This document shows, piece by piece, positions 27,238 to 36,590 of a stretch of DNA of 64,000 bases. How positions within the stretch are numbered: position 1 is the first letter of the stretch; each line of letters opens with the position of its first letter. This stretch comes from an uncultured Bacteroidales bacterium (GTDB lineage Bacteria; Bacteroidota; Bacteroidia; Bacteroidales; CAIWKO01). The position numbers were made by a program, and so were the translations under genes. Below the pieces are notes generated by a model. It saw only the letters and a list, made by a program, of their open reading frames with translations. It was not told the DNA's origin and ran no database searches. The stretch spans positions 1-64,000 of the forward strand of contig CAIWKO010000026.1 in NCBI GenBank assembly GCA_903913285.1, read 5' to 3'.

Positions 27238-28305
27238 ATGAAGCCTAATTCAGTCAACAGCCCATTGTTTTTCATCATTGGACGTCCGCGTTCGGGCACT
27301 ACCCTATTGAGTGTGTTGTTTGATGCGCACCCCAATGTGATTATTCCGGGCGAATGTAATTTTATGTTGGCTTTATCGCTCAAATATCAACATATAAAAA
27401 CCATCGATGCGAAAATAATCCGACAATTTATAATGGATTTGAAAAGCACCAAATTTTTTAAGAATATTGCCATCGACCTCAATATACTTGAACAAAATTT
27501 AATGACTCTGGCACCCCAAACCAATTTTCACGAAATTATTGGCATGGTGCATCTGTCGTTCACATCTGTGTATCCTAAAGGAGAAATACTATTGAGGGGC
27601 GATAAAAACCCCTCGTATTCCTCAGAACTATTTCATAAAATAATACATACGTATACCGATGCAAAATATATACATATGATACGCGATGTGCACGACCATA
27701 TTGGTTCTGTGCTTTCAAGTAGATTTCTGCTGCCCTCGGCCACCTATATGGCCATTGCCTGGAAAAAGTCTATCGAGCGACTGGCGAAATATAAAAAAAA
27801 GAAGCCTGAACAATTCTACACCCTCCGCTACGAAGATTTTGTAGAGAACCCGGAAAAACATACCCAAGACCTATGTAGTTTTTTAAATCTCCCCTATCAT
27901 CCCGAAATATTAAAATTCTATCTTAAAAAAGATGAGTATCAGTCGCACCAACCGTATAAAAATTTCGAGAACCATCATAAAGCCCTGTTCAACCCTATTA
28001 ATAAAAGCAGAATAGGCAATTGGCATGCATTATTAAAAGGAAACGATCTTGCTGCAGTGGAGTTAATAGCCGGAAAAACAGCTGCTCAGTTTGGCTATGA
28101 ATATAAGCAACACAAACTAAATGCGGGCATTATTTATTTGCTTATAAAATGGTATCTATATTATTTTTTAGTGATTATTCTAAGAGCTTTTGTATTTTCG
28201 CTTCCATTACGTAAACGATATAAAATTATCGGCAAATTAAAAGAAAACCGAATCATCATTAAATTGTTTCGCAAAATAAGCCGACGAAATGCATTAAAAA
28301 AATAA
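27238..28305 (+). CDS. Sulfotransferase family protein (first of two)
   Basis: This 355-residue protein has the PAPS-binding 5'-phosphosulfate loop FFIIGRPRSGTTLLS at about residues 9-23. The second nucleotide-binding region is IHMIRDVHDHIGSVLSS near residue 150. Later comes the YTLRYEDFVENPE block typical of protein-like and carbohydrate sulfotransferases. A hydrophobic segment near residues 305-325 followed by a basic tail suggests inner-membrane attachment. The likely role is to sulfate a surface glycan or lipid. Its stop overlaps the ATG of the flippase by one base, and a second sulfotransferase of the same layout follows that flippase. Confidence 0.88.
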   Translation: MKPNSVNSPLFFIIGRPRSGTTLLSVLFDAHPNVIIPGECNFMLALSLKYQHIKTIDAKIIRQFIMDLKSTKFFKNIAIDLNILEQNLMTLAPQTNFHEIIGMVHLSFTSVYPKGEILLRGDKNPSYSSELFHKIIHTYTDAKYIHMIRDVHDHIGSVLSSRFLLPSATYMAIAWKKSIERLAKYKKKKPEQFYTLRYEDFVENPEKHTQDLCSFLNLPYHPEILKFYLKKDEYQSHQPYKNFENHHKALFNPINKSRIGNWHALLKGNDLAAVELIAGKTAAQFGYEYKQHKLNAGIIYLLIKWYLYYFLVIILRAFVFSLPLRKRYKIIGKLKENRIIIKLFRKISRRNALKK

Positions 28306-29654
28306 TGGCCAGCGAAAAAAATATATTCTCCGAAATAGTCGGAGTATTCACCAGCAATATAGCTGCTACTATTTTTGGATTGGGCGCAGGCATCATACTG
28401 TCGCGTGTATTAGGCCCCGAACTTAAAGGCGTGTATACGTCCTTGCTTGTGATACCGGGCATGATAGCCAGTATTGCCGCCTTTGGAACACGGCAATCAT
28501 CCATATATCATATTGGCAAAAAGATATTCTCGAATCAGCAGGTTATTTCGGCATTGTTCTTTTTATTTGTCACCAGCAGTATCATCGGCATTTCATTATT
28601 TCTGTCGTATCACTATTTTCTACACAAAGGCAATTATACGCTGTTGATGGTGATGCTTGCCATGGTTTATTTGCCCATCAAATTACTGATTACCTATTCG
28701 GGTAGCATTTTTCTGGCCAACGTTCGCTTCAGCAAAGCAAATACGCTGAAATGGCTCACAGCATTATTAACGTTTATTGGGATATTTGTCAGTGTATTTG
28801 TATTTCGCATGTCGGTAGTAGGTGCTTTAATTGCCTTAATATCTGCTTCGTTCATTGTTTTGTTGATTGCTGTGTATACGATTGCCAGAGATTATGGCAT
28901 TAAAATACATTTCGATAAAAAAGTTATTTTCTCTATTTTTAATATGGGGATTATTTACGCGTTGGCTTTATTTATCATACAATTGAATTTCAGGATTGAT
29001 ATTTTGATACTTGATTTTCTTTCGACAAAAAAAGAAATCGGCTACTATTCCATTGGGGTGGCGGTTGCTGAAAAAATATGGCAACTACCGTTTGCAATCG
29101 GCATAGTTGTTATAAGCAGAAGCGCCAACACCAACAATATGCCCGAATTGATAAAGAATGTGAGCCGGTTGCTACGTCTTGGATTTTTAATTGTGCTGGT
29201 GGCTTCAGTACTATTGTATTTTATCGTTCCGTATGCCATCCCATTTATTTACGGAAAAGCATTTGATAAAAGCATTGAAGTGGTACAAAATATACTGCCA
29301 GGGATATTGTTTTTTGTTATTGTGCGTATATTGAGCAGCAGTTTGGCCGGATTAGGCAAACCTTGGATCATCATATTAATTTTCCTGCCCGCTTTGCTCG
29401 TTAATATCGGTTTAAATTTTTTATGGATACCTTTATACGGATGCATCGGTGCAGCATGGGCCACTAATGTCAGTTATATATCGGGCTCAATAGCATTGCT
29501 AATTGTTTATGCCCGAATAACTAAAGCACCTATTTCAACATTTATATTGTTTACACGCGAAGATTTTAACTTAATCAGAAATATCCGGGATGTTCGGAAA
29601 AGAAAAAGGCAATTGAAAAATTCGTTTGAAAGCATAGGTGATGAAAGCGAATAG
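28305..29654 (+). CDS. Oligosaccharide flippase family protein (second copy)
   Basis: This 449-residue Wzx/MOP-type membrane protein has about 12-14 helices and opens with SEIVGVFTSNIAATIFGLGAGIILSRVLGPE, typical of the family. It is coupled to the upstream sulfotransferase through a taatg overlap. The C-terminal tail is basic (VRKRKRQLKNSF). It presumably flips the lipid-linked product that the two sulfotransferases modify. Confidence 0.9.
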   Translation: MASEKNIFSEIVGVFTSNIAATIFGLGAGIILSRVLGPELKGVYTSLLVIPGMIASIAAFGTRQSSIYHIGKKIFSNQQVISALFFLFVTSSIIGISLFLSYHYFLHKGNYTLLMVMLAMVYLPIKLLITYSGSIFLANVRFSKANTLKWLTALLTFIGIFVSVFVFRMSVVGALIALISASFIVLLIAVYTIARDYGIKIHFDKKVIFSIFNMGIIYALALFIIQLNFRIDILILDFLSTKKEIGYYSIGVAVAEKIWQLPFAIGIVVISRSANTNNMPELIKNVSRLLRLGFLIVLVASVLLYFIVPYAIPFIYGKAFDKSIEVVQNILPGILFFVIVRILSSSLAGLGKPWIIILIFLPALLVNIGLNFLWIPLYGCIGAAWATNVSYISGSIALLIVYARITKAPISTFILFTREDFNLIRNIRDVRKRKRQLKNSFESIGDESE

Positions 29655-29673
29655 ACGAATCAACAAATAATAT

Positions 29674-29681
29674 TATCTTTG
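29674..29681 (+). promoter_or_regulatory. -7 promoter element
   Basis: TATCTTTG lies 16 bases before the TTG start of the second sulfotransferase. Confidence 0.55.
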
Positions 29682-29697
29682 AAATAAAAAACAGATT

Positions 29698-30753
29698 TTG
29701 CAACAAAGCATTAATCAAATACCGTTTTTTTTTATCATCGGTCGTGCCCGCTCCGGAACCACATTGTTGCGTTGTTTGCTAGATGCGCATCCCGAAATTA
29801 ATATTCCCCTCGAATGTGCTTTTATAGTTCATTTATATCCGAAATACGGCAAAACAACACTGTGGAGCGAACAAAAGATACGTTCGTTTTATTGCGATTT
29901 AATGTCGTACCCAAAGTTCCATTTTTGGATTATTGATGAAGAACAACTTGAAGCCGATTTATTGCAATGTTTTGGAGAAACTACGTATAGTCATCTCTGC
30001 AAAGTGGTGTATATGAATTTTAAATCCTTTTTCCTTAAAAGCGAAATTAAATTTTTGGGCGATAAAAACCCCTCCTATTCTTTTCATACAAAAAGAATCT
30101 TACAGCTTTTTCCGGAGGCACGCTTCATTCATATTACGCGTGATTATCGCGATAATATTATTTCGATGATTAATGCAAAGTTCGAAGCAAAAAATTATTC
30201 TTCGCTTGCTTATCGATGGATGTTTCACAACAAGCAAATGGTAAAACAAAAAAAGTGCACCCCCGAAAAGGTTTATACAATTCGCTATGAAGATATGGTT
30301 GCTGAACCCGAGATTTATTTACGTAAGATATGCCAATTTCTCAATATTAGCTTCAATCCTGATATGATGAATTACCATGTTAAGTTGGATGAAATGCGCA
30401 AAATCTATCCTAAAGAACTGATTAATCTGCATCATAAAAGTTTGTTTCAACCACTAAATGCAGATAAAGTTTATGCCTGGAAGCATCTGTTAACCAACAA
30501 ACAAATTCGGATTTGCGACACTGTTGTCGGGTCATTTGCCGAAAAGATGGGCTACGAACGCAGATATAAACGTAATTTTTTCGTTTACCTTTATTGTATA
30601 CCTGGTATTTTTTACGGAAGGATGATGTATTTTGTGATGAGCATTATTCACATGCTACCGTTAAAAATCAGAATGAAACTGATAAATGGGTTGGCAATAG
30701 TTTTTAAACACGATTGGAAAAAATATCAGAAGTCAGTAGTGACTCATAAATAA
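29698..30753 (+). CDS. Sulfotransferase family protein (second of two)
   Basis: This 351-residue paralogue-like sulfotransferase has the 5'-phosphosulfate loop FFIIGRARSGTTLLR (10-24). The second region is IHITRDYRDNIISMI near residue 150, and the later block is YTIRYEDMVAEPE. A C-terminal hydrophobic segment and basic tail are also shared with the copy at 27238. The start appears to be TTG, 16 bases after a TATCTTTG promoter; there is no ATG nearby. The 3' end overlaps the convergent GNAT gene by 10 bases. Having two enzymes suggests sulfation at two positions. Confidence 0.85.
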   Translation: MQQSINQIPFFFIIGRARSGTTLLRCLLDAHPEINIPLECAFIVHLYPKYGKTTLWSEQKIRSFYCDLMSYPKFHFWIIDEEQLEADLLQCFGETTYSHLCKVVYMNFKSFFLKSEIKFLGDKNPSYSFHTKRILQLFPEARFIHITRDYRDNIISMINAKFEAKNYSSLAYRWMFHNKQMVKQKKCTPEKVYTIRYEDMVAEPEIYLRKICQFLNISFNPDMMNYHVKLDEMRKIYPKELINLHHKSLFQPLNADKVYAWKHLLTNKQIRICDTVVGSFAEKMGYERRYKRNFFVYLYCIPGIFYGRMMYFVMSIIHMLPLKIRMKLINGLAIVFKHDWKKYQKSVVTHK

Positions 30754-31406
30754 ACTACCTCAAGTTTTTCTACCAGAATGCCAGGAGGCACATACGTCAT
30801 TATCTTTTCTACGCTTTCGCAGGTTCCATTTATTTTATCTATTTCATCGAAACACAAAAGAATTCGTTCGTTCGGAGGCAAATGACTTATCACTTGCTGG
30901 AGTTTCTCGGCTTTTTCTTCGAAATTGGCTAAAGTCAAGGTCATTAAAATACATTCCGTATCTTCTGCATCCTGTTTATGAGTATAACCCAAAGCCAAAT
31001 TGAATTCAATGGCTCGTTTATTCGATTTCAGCACTTTTATTGTTGTTGTATCCCAACCGATCAGGTAAAAAGCAATTTCTATCATTAGATAGGATACAAG
31101 CATAGGAACGATTGAATTTACATATCGTTGATCCCAAATAAACACCCCCCCTTCGGCTGTTTTCTTTTCCCAATCGATATTTTTATCATTAACCAAACCA
31201 ATTTTCTCTGATTTATATTCGATGATATAATAAAAATTATTGTCATTATTTATTGATTTATACCATGCTGACTGCATTTCAGGAGTGATATATTCGTGAT
31301 ACTGCATATACGCATTTACTTCGGCAGAATTGCGTTTGGTACGTACAAGTTCAAGGTCATCTTCGCGTAAACGGATGAGTGAAATGCCATACTTGCTAAC
31401 CCTCAT
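30744..31406 (-). CDS. GNAT family N-acetyltransferase-like protein
   Basis: This 220-residue protein resembles RimJ/RimL-type GNAT acyltransferases. It has the opening SLIRLREDDLELVRTKRNSAEV and the central strand pattern ending KVLKSNKRAIEFNLALGYTHKQ, the usual acetyl-CoA-binding end of the fold. About 45 extra C-terminal residues do not match the fold. It starts inside an ATGA overlap with the upstream GT2 gene. In this locus it may transfer an acyl group from ACP or CoA to an amino sugar; this is inference. Confidence 0.75.
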   Translation of the reverse strand: MRVSKYGISLIRLREDDLELVRTKRNSAEVNAYMQYHEYITPEMQSAWYKSINNDNNFYYIIEYKSEKIGLVNDKNIDWEKKTAEGGVFIWDQRYVNSIVPMLVSYLMIEIAFYLIGWDTTTIKVLKSNKRAIEFNLALGYTHKQDAEDTECILMTLTLANFEEKAEKLQQVISHLPPNERILLCFDEIDKINGTCESVEKIMTYVPPGILVEKLEVVYL

Positions 31407-32326
31407 AAAAGCTTTTGTTTTATAGAATAGGATGGTTTTTTATTCTGAACCATATAAATTCGAATGAGGTATTCACCAATAATGCCCAAACTAAAAATAA
31501 TTATACCTGTAGAAAAGAGAATGGCTACAATGATGGACGTATAACCGTGAGGAACATGCAAAAATATCTTTTTAACTATAAAATAAATGCCAAGCAAAAA
31601 CGAAAATAAAGCAACAAAAAAACCGCCATAAGTCATTAGCTTTAATGGAATCGCCGTGTAATATAGCATTAGGTTCAAACTAAGTTTAAACAGTTTTATT
31701 TTTGAATATCCCGACTTGCCTGACTTTCTTTTTTCGTGCTGAACTTTCACGAAAGATATATCGCCGGTATACCACAATAAAAGTTCATCCACATATACAA
31801 AGTTTTGCGAATGCTCTAAAATTTGTTGTCCAAGTTGCTTTGTTATCAATCGAAATGAAGAACCTTCACCCGGAGCATCAAACAACATCTTGGCAGACCT
31901 TTTAATAACTCGGCTGCCGAAATTCCGGAAAGGACTATGGCGTTTCTTCTTATAAAAACCATAAATTAAATCGGAAGCGGTTTCTTTGAACTTTTCAATG
32001 AGCTTTGGAATTTCTTCGGGTGGATGCTGCAAATCATCATCGATGGTAATAAAAAAATCGCCGGAAGCATGAGCAAAGCCACAGAAAACTGCGTTATGCT
32101 GACCGAAGTTCCGCACAAACCGTATGGCTTTAATGGTATCTGAATGTTGTCTATTAAGTTCGGTAAGTAATTTCCAACTGGTATCGGAGCTCCCATCATC
32201 CACAAAAATTACTTCGTAAGCTGTATTGAGTTTTGTAAAAGTTTGCTGCAACCTGCCGAACAACTCATGCAAGGTGGTGCTACTATTAAAAACCGGAACA
32301 ATAACCGAATAATCGATGTGCGACAT
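31403..32326 (-). CDS. Glycosyltransferase family 2 protein with two C-terminal TM helices
   Basis: This 307-residue enzyme is of the dolichol-phosphate-mannose synthase/GtrB type, which moves a sugar from NDP-sugar to undecaprenyl phosphate. The catalytic GT-A domain has SVIVPVFNSS, EVIFVDDGSSDTSWK and the metal-binding IDDDLQHPPEEIP near residue 95. Two membrane helices occupy about 230-255 and 265-290. A TACTTTTG promoter lies 19 bases upstream, so this gene and the GNAT gene may be transcribed separately from the ACP-KAS III-SDR set. Confidence 0.9.
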   Translation of the reverse strand: MSHIDYSVIVPVFNSSTTLHELFGRLQQTFTKLNTAYEVIFVDDGSSDTSWKLLTELNRQHSDTIKAIRFVRNFGQHNAVFCGFAHASGDFFITIDDDLQHPPEEIPKLIEKFKETASDLIYGFYKKKRHSPFRNFGSRVIKRSAKMLFDAPGEGSSFRLITKQLGQQILEHSQNFVYVDELLLWYTGDISFVKVQHEKRKSGKSGYSKIKLFKLSLNLMLYYTAIPLKLMTYGGFFVALFSFLLGIYFIVKKIFLHVPHGYTSIIVAILFSTGIIIFSLGIIGEYLIRIYMVQNKKPSYSIKQKLL

Positions 32327-32345
32327 GCTGACTTTTTTGCAGAAT

Positions 32346-32353
32346 CAAAAGTA
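32346..32353 (-). promoter_or_regulatory. -7 promoter element for GT2-GNAT
   Basis: Minus-strand TACTTTTG lies 19 bases before the GT2 ATG at 32326. Confidence 0.6.
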
Positions 32354-32380
32354 TAAAAAATTATTATGATTTAAGAAAAA

Positions 32381-33118
32381 TCACAAACTTCCACCCAAAG
32401 GAATATTGATTCCGGTTATCCAACGGGCAGCATCTGATAATAAAAAGCAAACCGGACCAGCCACATCTTCGGGATTTCCAATACCCAAGGGATGCAACAT
32501 TTCGAATTTCTTCATGGCTTCGGGCGAGGCATGTTGTTCGGTAGCTTCATACATGGGCGTACGCACAAAACCCGGAAGCAAACAATTTGAACGGATTCCC
32601 TTTGGCGCTAATTCTAATGCTAAAACCATTGAAAAACCCGAGAGGGCAGATTTCGAACTGATATATATAGAACCTCCGTAATACGGAAATTTTGTAGCTA
32701 TAGTTGAAAAGAATACGATGGAGGAATTATTTATTAACTTCTTTTTACTTAAAATACGTGTGGTGAGTAATACCGGTGCATGATAATTTATCCGCATCAT
32801 ATCGTCGATGTGGCGCGAACGAATAAATCGGACAGGGATGGGTGCTGTTATTCCGGCGCAATGAACTAATCCATTTAGTTGGGGAAGTTCGTCTGCAAGT
32901 TTTTCTATAGATTCATCTGTTGTGAGATCAGCAATGACTCGTTGATGCCCATCTCCGGAAAGCTTAGCAAAAGTTTCATTCAATCGTTCTGAATTTCTTC
33001 CCGATATAATAAGTTTTCCACCACATTCGCTGATGGTGATTGCACATTGCCTGCCGATGCCCGATGAAGCTCCGGTTACCAAAAATGTTTTCCCGCTTAG
33101 GTTGAAAAGGCTATGCAT
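32381..33118 (-). CDS. SDR family oxidoreductase (FabG-like)
   Basis: This 245-residue classical short-chain dehydrogenase has the cofactor loop VTGASSGIG (14-22), a variant NAG motif HCAGIT, a catalytic Ser, and Y-x3-K as YISSKSAL. The end of the fold, ITGINIPLGGSL, is typical of 3-oxoacyl-ACP reductases. It follows an ACP and a KAS III gene on the same strand with a 13-base gap, so it probably reduces the 3-oxoacyl-ACP made by that KAS III. Confidence 0.9.
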   Translation of the reverse strand: MHSLFNLSGKTFLVTGASSGIGRQCAITISECGGKLIISGRNSERLNETFAKLSGDGHQRVIADLTTDESIEKLADELPQLNGLVHCAGITAPIPVRFIRSRHIDDMMRINYHAPVLLTTRILSKKKLINNSSIVFFSTIATKFPYYGGSIYISSKSALSGFSMVLALELAPKGIRSNCLLPGFVRTPMYEATEQHASPEAMKKFEMLHPLGIGNPEDVAGPVCFLLSDAARWITGINIPLGGSL

Positions 33119-33131
33119 ACACTATTTTTTG

Positions 33132-34184
33132 TTATATTTCTATTAAGTCGGGACAGCAGATATTTTCCGTTTCGGCATATACCGAGCCCCATGACAAACC
33201 AACTCCAAAACCACAAAAGAGTAGTTTAAGTTTTTGGGTGGAGGCTTGTTGTTGTATTTGGGTGTTGATGGTGGCAGGTATAGATGCAGAACTTGTGTTA
33301 CCGAATTTGTTTAACGAATAAGGCACGCGTTCGGGTGACAGTTTTAGTTTTTTGCGCACCGACTCGTTTATTAAAAGATTTGCCTGATGAAACAGAAAAT
33401 AATCAATACTATCGATAGGGATATTAAATTGCTTGAGCAACGTATTTACATTCGGAGCCACTTCGCGCAGCGAGAAATTGAACACAGCATATCCATCTAA
33501 CGCAACCTGCAATTTATTGCGGATGATACCTTTTCCGTAGCTTTTGTATTCAAATGATTTTTTTGTTGGATAATTTCGCATGCCGCCATCGGGAATGATG
33601 ATGGCTTTGTGACCCGAACCATCTGATTGTAAATTGAAATACATGGGCGTTGCGTGTTCATCATATTCTAATGCCACGGCCGAACAGGCATCGCCAAATA
33701 ATGGATAGGCTGTTTTGTCGCGATACGATGCATGAGAAGTTACATCGCCTATCAACATAATTGCTTTTTTAATATCGCAATGGGCAACATAATTTGCTAT
33801 CGTGGATAATCCGTAGACAAATCCCGAACATCCTAAGTTAATATCAATGGCTAAGCATGTTTTGGGTAATCCAAATTGATCTTGAAGTATGCAGGCAGTG
33901 GCAGGCAACAAATATTCGCGCGACTGCGATACAAAAGCGATGAGTTCTATTTCTTCTTTATTCCAGTTGAGTGCATCTATAAGTTTTTTGCCGGCTTCTA
34001 AACAAAGGTCTGCGGCGGTCATGCCTTTGGTGACTATGCGTTTTTCCACCACACCCGTTTTGCGCATCAATAGTTCGCGTTCTTTAGCGCTGATCCACTT
34101 ATAATCTTTGTTTGCAACAATATTTTTTGGAACACAGGTACTGATGCCCGCTATGCGCGTGTATGGAATGCTGAAGAACGCCAT
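33132..34184 (-). CDS. 3-oxoacyl-ACP synthase III family protein
   Basis: This 350-residue thiolase-fold enzyme has the KAS III triad visible: Cys119 in DINLGCSGF, His266 in FLFHQANLLI and Asn296 in NKFGNTSSASIP. It condenses an acyl-CoA or acyl-ACP starter with malonyl-ACP. It starts with a one-base overlap (taatg) after the ACP gene and precedes an SDR, so ACP, KAS III and SDR form a dedicated acyl-making module rather than the main fatty-acid operon. Confidence 0.9.
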   Translation of the reverse strand: MAFFSIPYTRIAGISTCVPKNIVANKDYKWISAKERELLMRKTGVVEKRIVTKGMTAADLCLEAGKKLIDALNWNKEEIELIAFVSQSREYLLPATACILQDQFGLPKTCLAIDINLGCSGFVYGLSTIANYVAHCDIKKAIMLIGDVTSHASYRDKTAYPLFGDACSAVALEYDEHATPMYFNLQSDGSGHKAIIIPDGGMRNYPTKKSFEYKSYGKGIIRNKLQVALDGYAVFNFSLREVAPNVNTLLKQFNIPIDSIDYFLFHQANLLINESVRKKLKLSPERVPYSLNKFGNTSSASIPATINTQIQQQASTQKLKLLFCGFGVGLSWGSVYAETENICCPDLIEI

Positions 34185-34420
34185 TATTTTTGCAGCTTGG
34201 TTACAACAATATTATATAAATCTTGTATGGTTTTTGACTTTTGGAAATCATCGGCTACCAACATCACATCATATTCGCTATCGACAAGTGCAATCATGGT
34301 GAGAGCATTGACCGAATTCCAATCGAAAAGTTCACGAAACCGGCTTTCGGGCTTCAATTTGCCTGGTGTTAAATCTTCAAATTCGTTTTCAATTTTCAGT
34401 ATAAAATCTTCTATCTTCAT
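34184..34420 (-). CDS. Acyl carrier protein
   Basis: This 78-residue acidic helical protein has Ser36 in FDWNSVNALTMI as the expected phosphopantetheine site (DSL-like, here NSV). It is not the canonical AcpP, whose sequence around the serine is DSLD, but a specialised ACP of a kind found in O-unit and small biosynthetic loci. A TACTTTTG promoter lies at 34440-34447, and the KAS III gene follows with a one-base overlap. Confidence 0.88.
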   Translation of the reverse strand: MKIEDFILKIENEFEDLTPGKLKPESRFRELFDWNSVNALTMIALVDSEYDVMLVADDFQKSKTIQDLYNIVVTKLQK

Positions 34421-34439
34421 ATCTATGTTATAATATCTT

Positions 34440-34447
34440 CAAAAGTA
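34440..34447 (-). promoter_or_regulatory. -7 promoter element for ACP-KAS III-SDR
   Basis: Minus-strand TACTTTTG lies 19 bases before the ACP start at 34420. Confidence 0.6.
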
Positions 34448-34473
34448 GTATAATTTTGGGTAGCTGCCAAATT

Positions 34474-35994
34474 TCAATCAAAATATTGGTCGTGCGAGTT
34501 TTTGAGCTTTAAACGTGTCTGGAGTATTTTGTTGATAAATGAAATGGTATATAAAACCACGGTTGCCTCGATGGGATAGTTGAGATTTTTATGTTTGAAA
34601 CGCCAAATTACTATGCGATGAAATAGTATGCGCAGCAAAAATATGGGCGGCTGCATAAACCAACGCGCTTTACGATGCAGATAGGGATCAGCAAGGGGCA
34701 TATAAAAATCCATGAAACGCCATGCTTGCCGGCGGAATTTTGGATCGACCCAAGGCAACTGTATCTTTTTCCAGGTTTCGACCGACCATTCGTTAAGCGA
34801 TTGCGGGGGGGTGTAGCCCTTTTGCAAAGCCAGTTCCCACAAATCGGTGCCGGGATAGGGCGTGTAGAAACTAAACAATGCCTTGAACCTGTGATCGTAA
34901 AGTTTGGCATCCATAAGCAAATTGATAGTGGCGCGGAAATCTCTTTCAGGATTAATTGGAAAACATACCATTACGGTATAAAATGTTTGTATGCCGTATT
35001 TATTAAATATACGGGCGCACTCAATATTATCTTCTACTTGATTGTTTTTTGCAATTAAATCGAGCACCACCTGATCGCCCGATTCGGCACCGATTGATAT
35101 CATTACCGCGCCGGATTGGCGAATTACGGCAAAATCTTCTTCTTTAAAATGTTTTAATAAGTGTGAAGCATGTCCCTGGGTGAACCATTTGAGGTTCAAC
35201 TTGCGTTTGATCATTTCGCGGCATAATTCCATCACGAATTCGCGGTTGACGAAAAAATTATCGTCGTCGAATTTCACGCCATCTATATTGCCCACTTTTA
35301 TAAAGTACTCCAGCTCATCCATTATTTCGGGAATGGTTTTATGAAAGTAGCGGCGTTCGTAAATCATAGCTAAACTGCAAAACCCACATTTATAGGGGCA
35401 GCCCTGCGATGCAATATATCGTATCGATCTATTTGCATAGGAATTTTTGCCTATATATTTGTTCACATCAACCAGCGTGTAATCAATCTTTGGGAACGAA
35501 AACGCATCACGGTATTTGGCGCGCGGGTTGATGATTACCTTTCCGTCTTTTTTATATCCGATTCCTAAAACTGTGGCAACATCACCCTTGTTTATCAAGG
35601 TTAAAATCAATTGTCGAAAGGGTTCTTCGCCTTGGCCTATCACTGCATAATCTACTAAATCGCTTTCGAGGGTTTGATCGGGCAGTATGGTAGGATGCCA
35701 GCCGCCCCATACAATTGTTGCATCTGTGTGTGTGCGTATTAATGTGGAAAACGCAATGGCACCTTTTAGTTGATGCCCCGTCATGGTGCTCACACCAGCA
35801 AGAAAAATGCGGTTATAATATTTGCGTAAAATGGGTTTATAGTCGCGGTCGACAAATTCATCAATCAATACAATATTGAACCCCAAATCGCGCAGATTTC
35901 GCTCTAAAAATAAAATAGAATAAGGTATCCTAGCTTTCTTATTATCCCAATCTTTCGATAAAGGATGAAACAATACGATGGTATCTTTTTGCAT
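34474..35994 (-). CDS. B12-binding-type radical SAM protein
   Basis: This 506-residue protein has an N-terminal cobalamin-binding-like Rossmann region (about 1-135, with VWGGWHPTILPDQTL and YAVIGQGEEP). The radical SAM core has its cluster motif GCPYKCGFCSL (C-x3-C-x2-C) near residue 200. Members methylate or rearrange unreactive carbons in lipids, antibiotics and cofactors. The C-terminal part (about 400-490) is rich in Trp, Arg and Phe and may be a substrate domain. It is 53 bases upstream of the ACP promoter. The substrate may be the acyl chain or sugar of this locus, by inference. Confidence 0.88.
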   Translation of the reverse strand: MQKDTIVLFHPLSKDWDNKKARIPYSILFLERNLRDLGFNIVLIDEFVDRDYKPILRKYYNRIFLAGVSTMTGHQLKGAIAFSTLIRTHTDATIVWGGWHPTILPDQTLESDLVDYAVIGQGEEPFRQLILTLINKGDVATVLGIGYKKDGKVIINPRAKYRDAFSFPKIDYTLVDVNKYIGKNSYANRSIRYIASQGCPYKCGFCSLAMIYERRYFHKTIPEIMDELEYFIKVGNIDGVKFDDDNFFVNREFVMELCREMIKRKLNLKWFTQGHASHLLKHFKEEDFAVIRQSGAVMISIGAESGDQVVLDLIAKNNQVEDNIECARIFNKYGIQTFYTVMVCFPINPERDFRATINLLMDAKLYDHRFKALFSFYTPYPGTDLWELALQKGYTPPQSLNEWSVETWKKIQLPWVDPKFRRQAWRFMDFYMPLADPYLHRKARWFMQPPIFLLRILFHRIVIWRFKHKNLNYPIEATVVLYTISFINKILQTRLKLKNSHDQYFD

Positions 35995-36112
35995 CAGGAT
36001 GCGCCAATTTCGATAATAATTTGTTAAATGATCAGTATAATTATTAAAAACGTAAGAAAATTAAAATAATTGGGTACCCAATAAAAAGAATTTTGAACGA
36101 GTGTAAAAACCA

Positions 36113-36529
36113 CTATCGTACAAAGGATTCGATGGCCAGTCGATACGAATCAAGTCCGAAACCCGAGATCACACCTCTGCAACCCGCAGCTGTCAATGAA
36201 ATATGCCGGTAATCTTCCCGAGCAAAAATATTGGAAATGTGTACTTCAATTACCGGAGTTGCTATAGCTTTCACTGCATCTGCTATTGCAACTGAAGTAT
36301 GTGAAAAGCCTCCTGCGTTTAAAATGATACCATCATAAGTAAAACCTGTCTCGTGAAGTTTATTAATGATTTCACCTTCAACATTGCTTTGAAAACATTC
36401 AAGATGATGACCTTTAAATTTGACTACCAATTCTGCAAAGAATTCAGTAAAAGTTTTCTCTCCGTAAATATTTTTCTCCCTCACTCCTATCAAATTAAGA
36501 TTGGGTCCATTAATGATAATTATTTTCAT
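36113..36529 (-). CDS. aroQ: Type II 3-dehydroquinate dehydratase
   Basis: This 138-residue enzyme catalyses the third step of the shikimate pathway. It has the family opening IIIINGPNLNLIGVRE, the catalytic Tyr region in NIYGEKTF, the NAGGFSHTSVAIADAV block with its substrate-binding Asn, and EVHISNIFAREDYRH with catalytic His and Arg. Full length for the dodecameric family. A TAAATTTG promoter lies at 36591-36598. Confidence 0.96.
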   Translation of the reverse strand: MKIIIINGPNLNLIGVREKNIYGEKTFTEFFAELVVKFKGHHLECFQSNVEGEIINKLHETGFTYDGIILNAGGFSHTSVAIADAVKAIATPVIEVHISNIFAREDYRHISLTAAGCRGVISGFGLDSYRLAIESFVR

Positions 36530-36590
36530 ACAGCTTTGCTTAAAACATAGTCGGATTAATTGTCAGTATAAATTAGGATACTTTTCTTTA

